Shown: positions 32,095 to 32,546 of the stretch, piece after piece
Layout of the letters: each line of letters begins with the position of its first letter
Numbering within the stretch: position 1 is the stretch's first letter
NCBI GenBank assembly: GCA_937915455.1
Contig: CALDNN010000032.1
Coordinates: 1-32,546, forward strand
DNA from: Pelethousia sp002409725
GTDB taxonomy: Bacteria; Bacillota; Clostridia; Christensenellales; CAG-138
Direction: 5' to 3'
DNA: 32,546 nucleotides
Notes under the pieces: generated by a model
The model's database searches: none
What the model was told of the DNA's origin: nothing
What the model saw: only the letters and a program-made list of their open reading frames with translations
Position numbers and translations under genes: made by a program

Positions 32095-32546
32095 TTACAC
32101 CTCCTTATCGTGATTCAACAGGGCGCTGAGCTTGGCGAAAGGATTTTCCCTTTCGGGTTCCTCCTCGCGCAGGCACGCGCACTGGACGGAATTCAAATCG
32201 CACCCGCATACCGGGCAAAGGCCCTTGCAGCCTGGCCTGCAGATGCTTTGCAACGGCAGGTTCAGGAAGAGATTATCCAATACGGGCCGGGTGATATCGA
32301 GCTCCTCGTTGCCCACCGGATAGGCTTCATCCTCCGGGCCGGGGTCTTTGACGAAGCGCTCTTCAAACTCGAATGCAATTGGTTCGTCAAATGCCTTGGC
32401 GCACAGGGCGCAGGCGGAGCGTAGCGCGGTCTTGACAGTGCCTTTCACGGTGAAGACCTCGCCATCATAACCATACGCGGCCTCTACGTGTAGAGGGGCG
32501 GCAAAGGTTATCTCACTGCCCATGTATGTTTGGGGCGGCAACGCCT
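32095..32546 (-). CDS. yceD: YceD/DUF177 family protein, 5' end outside window
   Basis: At least 148 residues of this gene are visible; the reading frame stays open to the window edge, so the true start lies outside. The family is widely found next to rpmF and is linked to 23S rRNA or large-subunit metabolism in plants and bacteria. Seen are ITFAAPLHVEAAYGYDGE, VKGTVKTALRSACALCAKAF, a run of acidic residues and the cysteine cluster CRPGCKGLCPVCGCDL, which may bind zinc. It ends two bases before the rpmF start. Confidence 0.88.
   Translation of the reverse strand, partial: ALPPQTYMGSEITFAAPLHVEAAYGYDGEVFTVKGTVKTALRSACALCAKAFDEPIAFEFEERFVKDPGPEDEAYPVGNEELDITRPVLDNLFLNLPLQSICRPGCKGLCPVCGCDLNSVQCACLREEEPERENPFAKLSALLNHDKEV

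Overview
The window looks like a chromosomal segment from a GC-rich member of the Clostridia (Firmicutes). The evidence is the gene order ylxM-ffh-rpsP-khpA-rimM-trmD-rplS-rbgA-rnhB and plsX-acpP-rnc-smc-ftsY, strong AGGAGG-type ribosome binding sites, TTG starts for trmD and smc, hslVU next to topA-trmFO, and a SleB-type spore-cortex-hydrolase-like lipoprotein. A Christensenellales-like lineage would fit, but nothing seen here proves a genus. Except for an insertion sequence at the left end, every gene I accept lies on the minus strand, so transcription runs from high to low coordinates. No gene-free stretch exceeds 300 bases; the longest (about 170 to 200 bases) are described individually.

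Layout in transcription order (right to left): partial yceD-rpmF, then a terminator and an unexplained structured spacer; plsX-acpP with a terminator; rnc-smc-ftsY with a terminator; a consensus sigma-A promoter, then ylxM-ffh-rpsP-khpA, a hairpin-rich spacer, and rimM-trmD; a second promoter and rplS with a terminator; rbgA-rnhB-yraN; a giant membrane glycosyltransferase with a GtrA-family protein; comM-dprA; topA-trmFO; hslV-hslU-SleB-like lipoprotein ending in a terminator; a nucleotidyltransferase/phosphomannomutase-like fusion; trmL; a strong promoter with a structured leader, then rplM-rpsI; and finally an IS3-family element that seems to have landed in the rpsI terminator.

Most of the window is housekeeping: ribosome parts (L32, S16, L19, L13, S9), ribosome maturation (RimM, RbgA, RNase III, KhpA), the signal recognition particle pathway (YlxM, Ffh, FtsY), tRNA modification (TrmD, TrmFO, TrmL), lipid synthesis (PlsX, ACP), chromosome maintenance (SMC, TopA, RNase HII, DprA, ComM) and proteolysis (HslVU). 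The accessory part concerns the cell surface: a 1262-residue protein that appears to join two GT-C glycosyltransferase modules, a GtrA-like membrane protein, a sugar nucleotidyltransferase whose C-terminal phosphomannomutase-like half has lost its catalytic loops, and a peptidoglycan hydrolase-like lipoprotein. The least explained signals are non-coding: the spacer between rpmF and plsX with a tRNA T-arm-like hairpin, and the five-hairpin spacer between khpA and rimM. I found no convincing new defence or mobile system.
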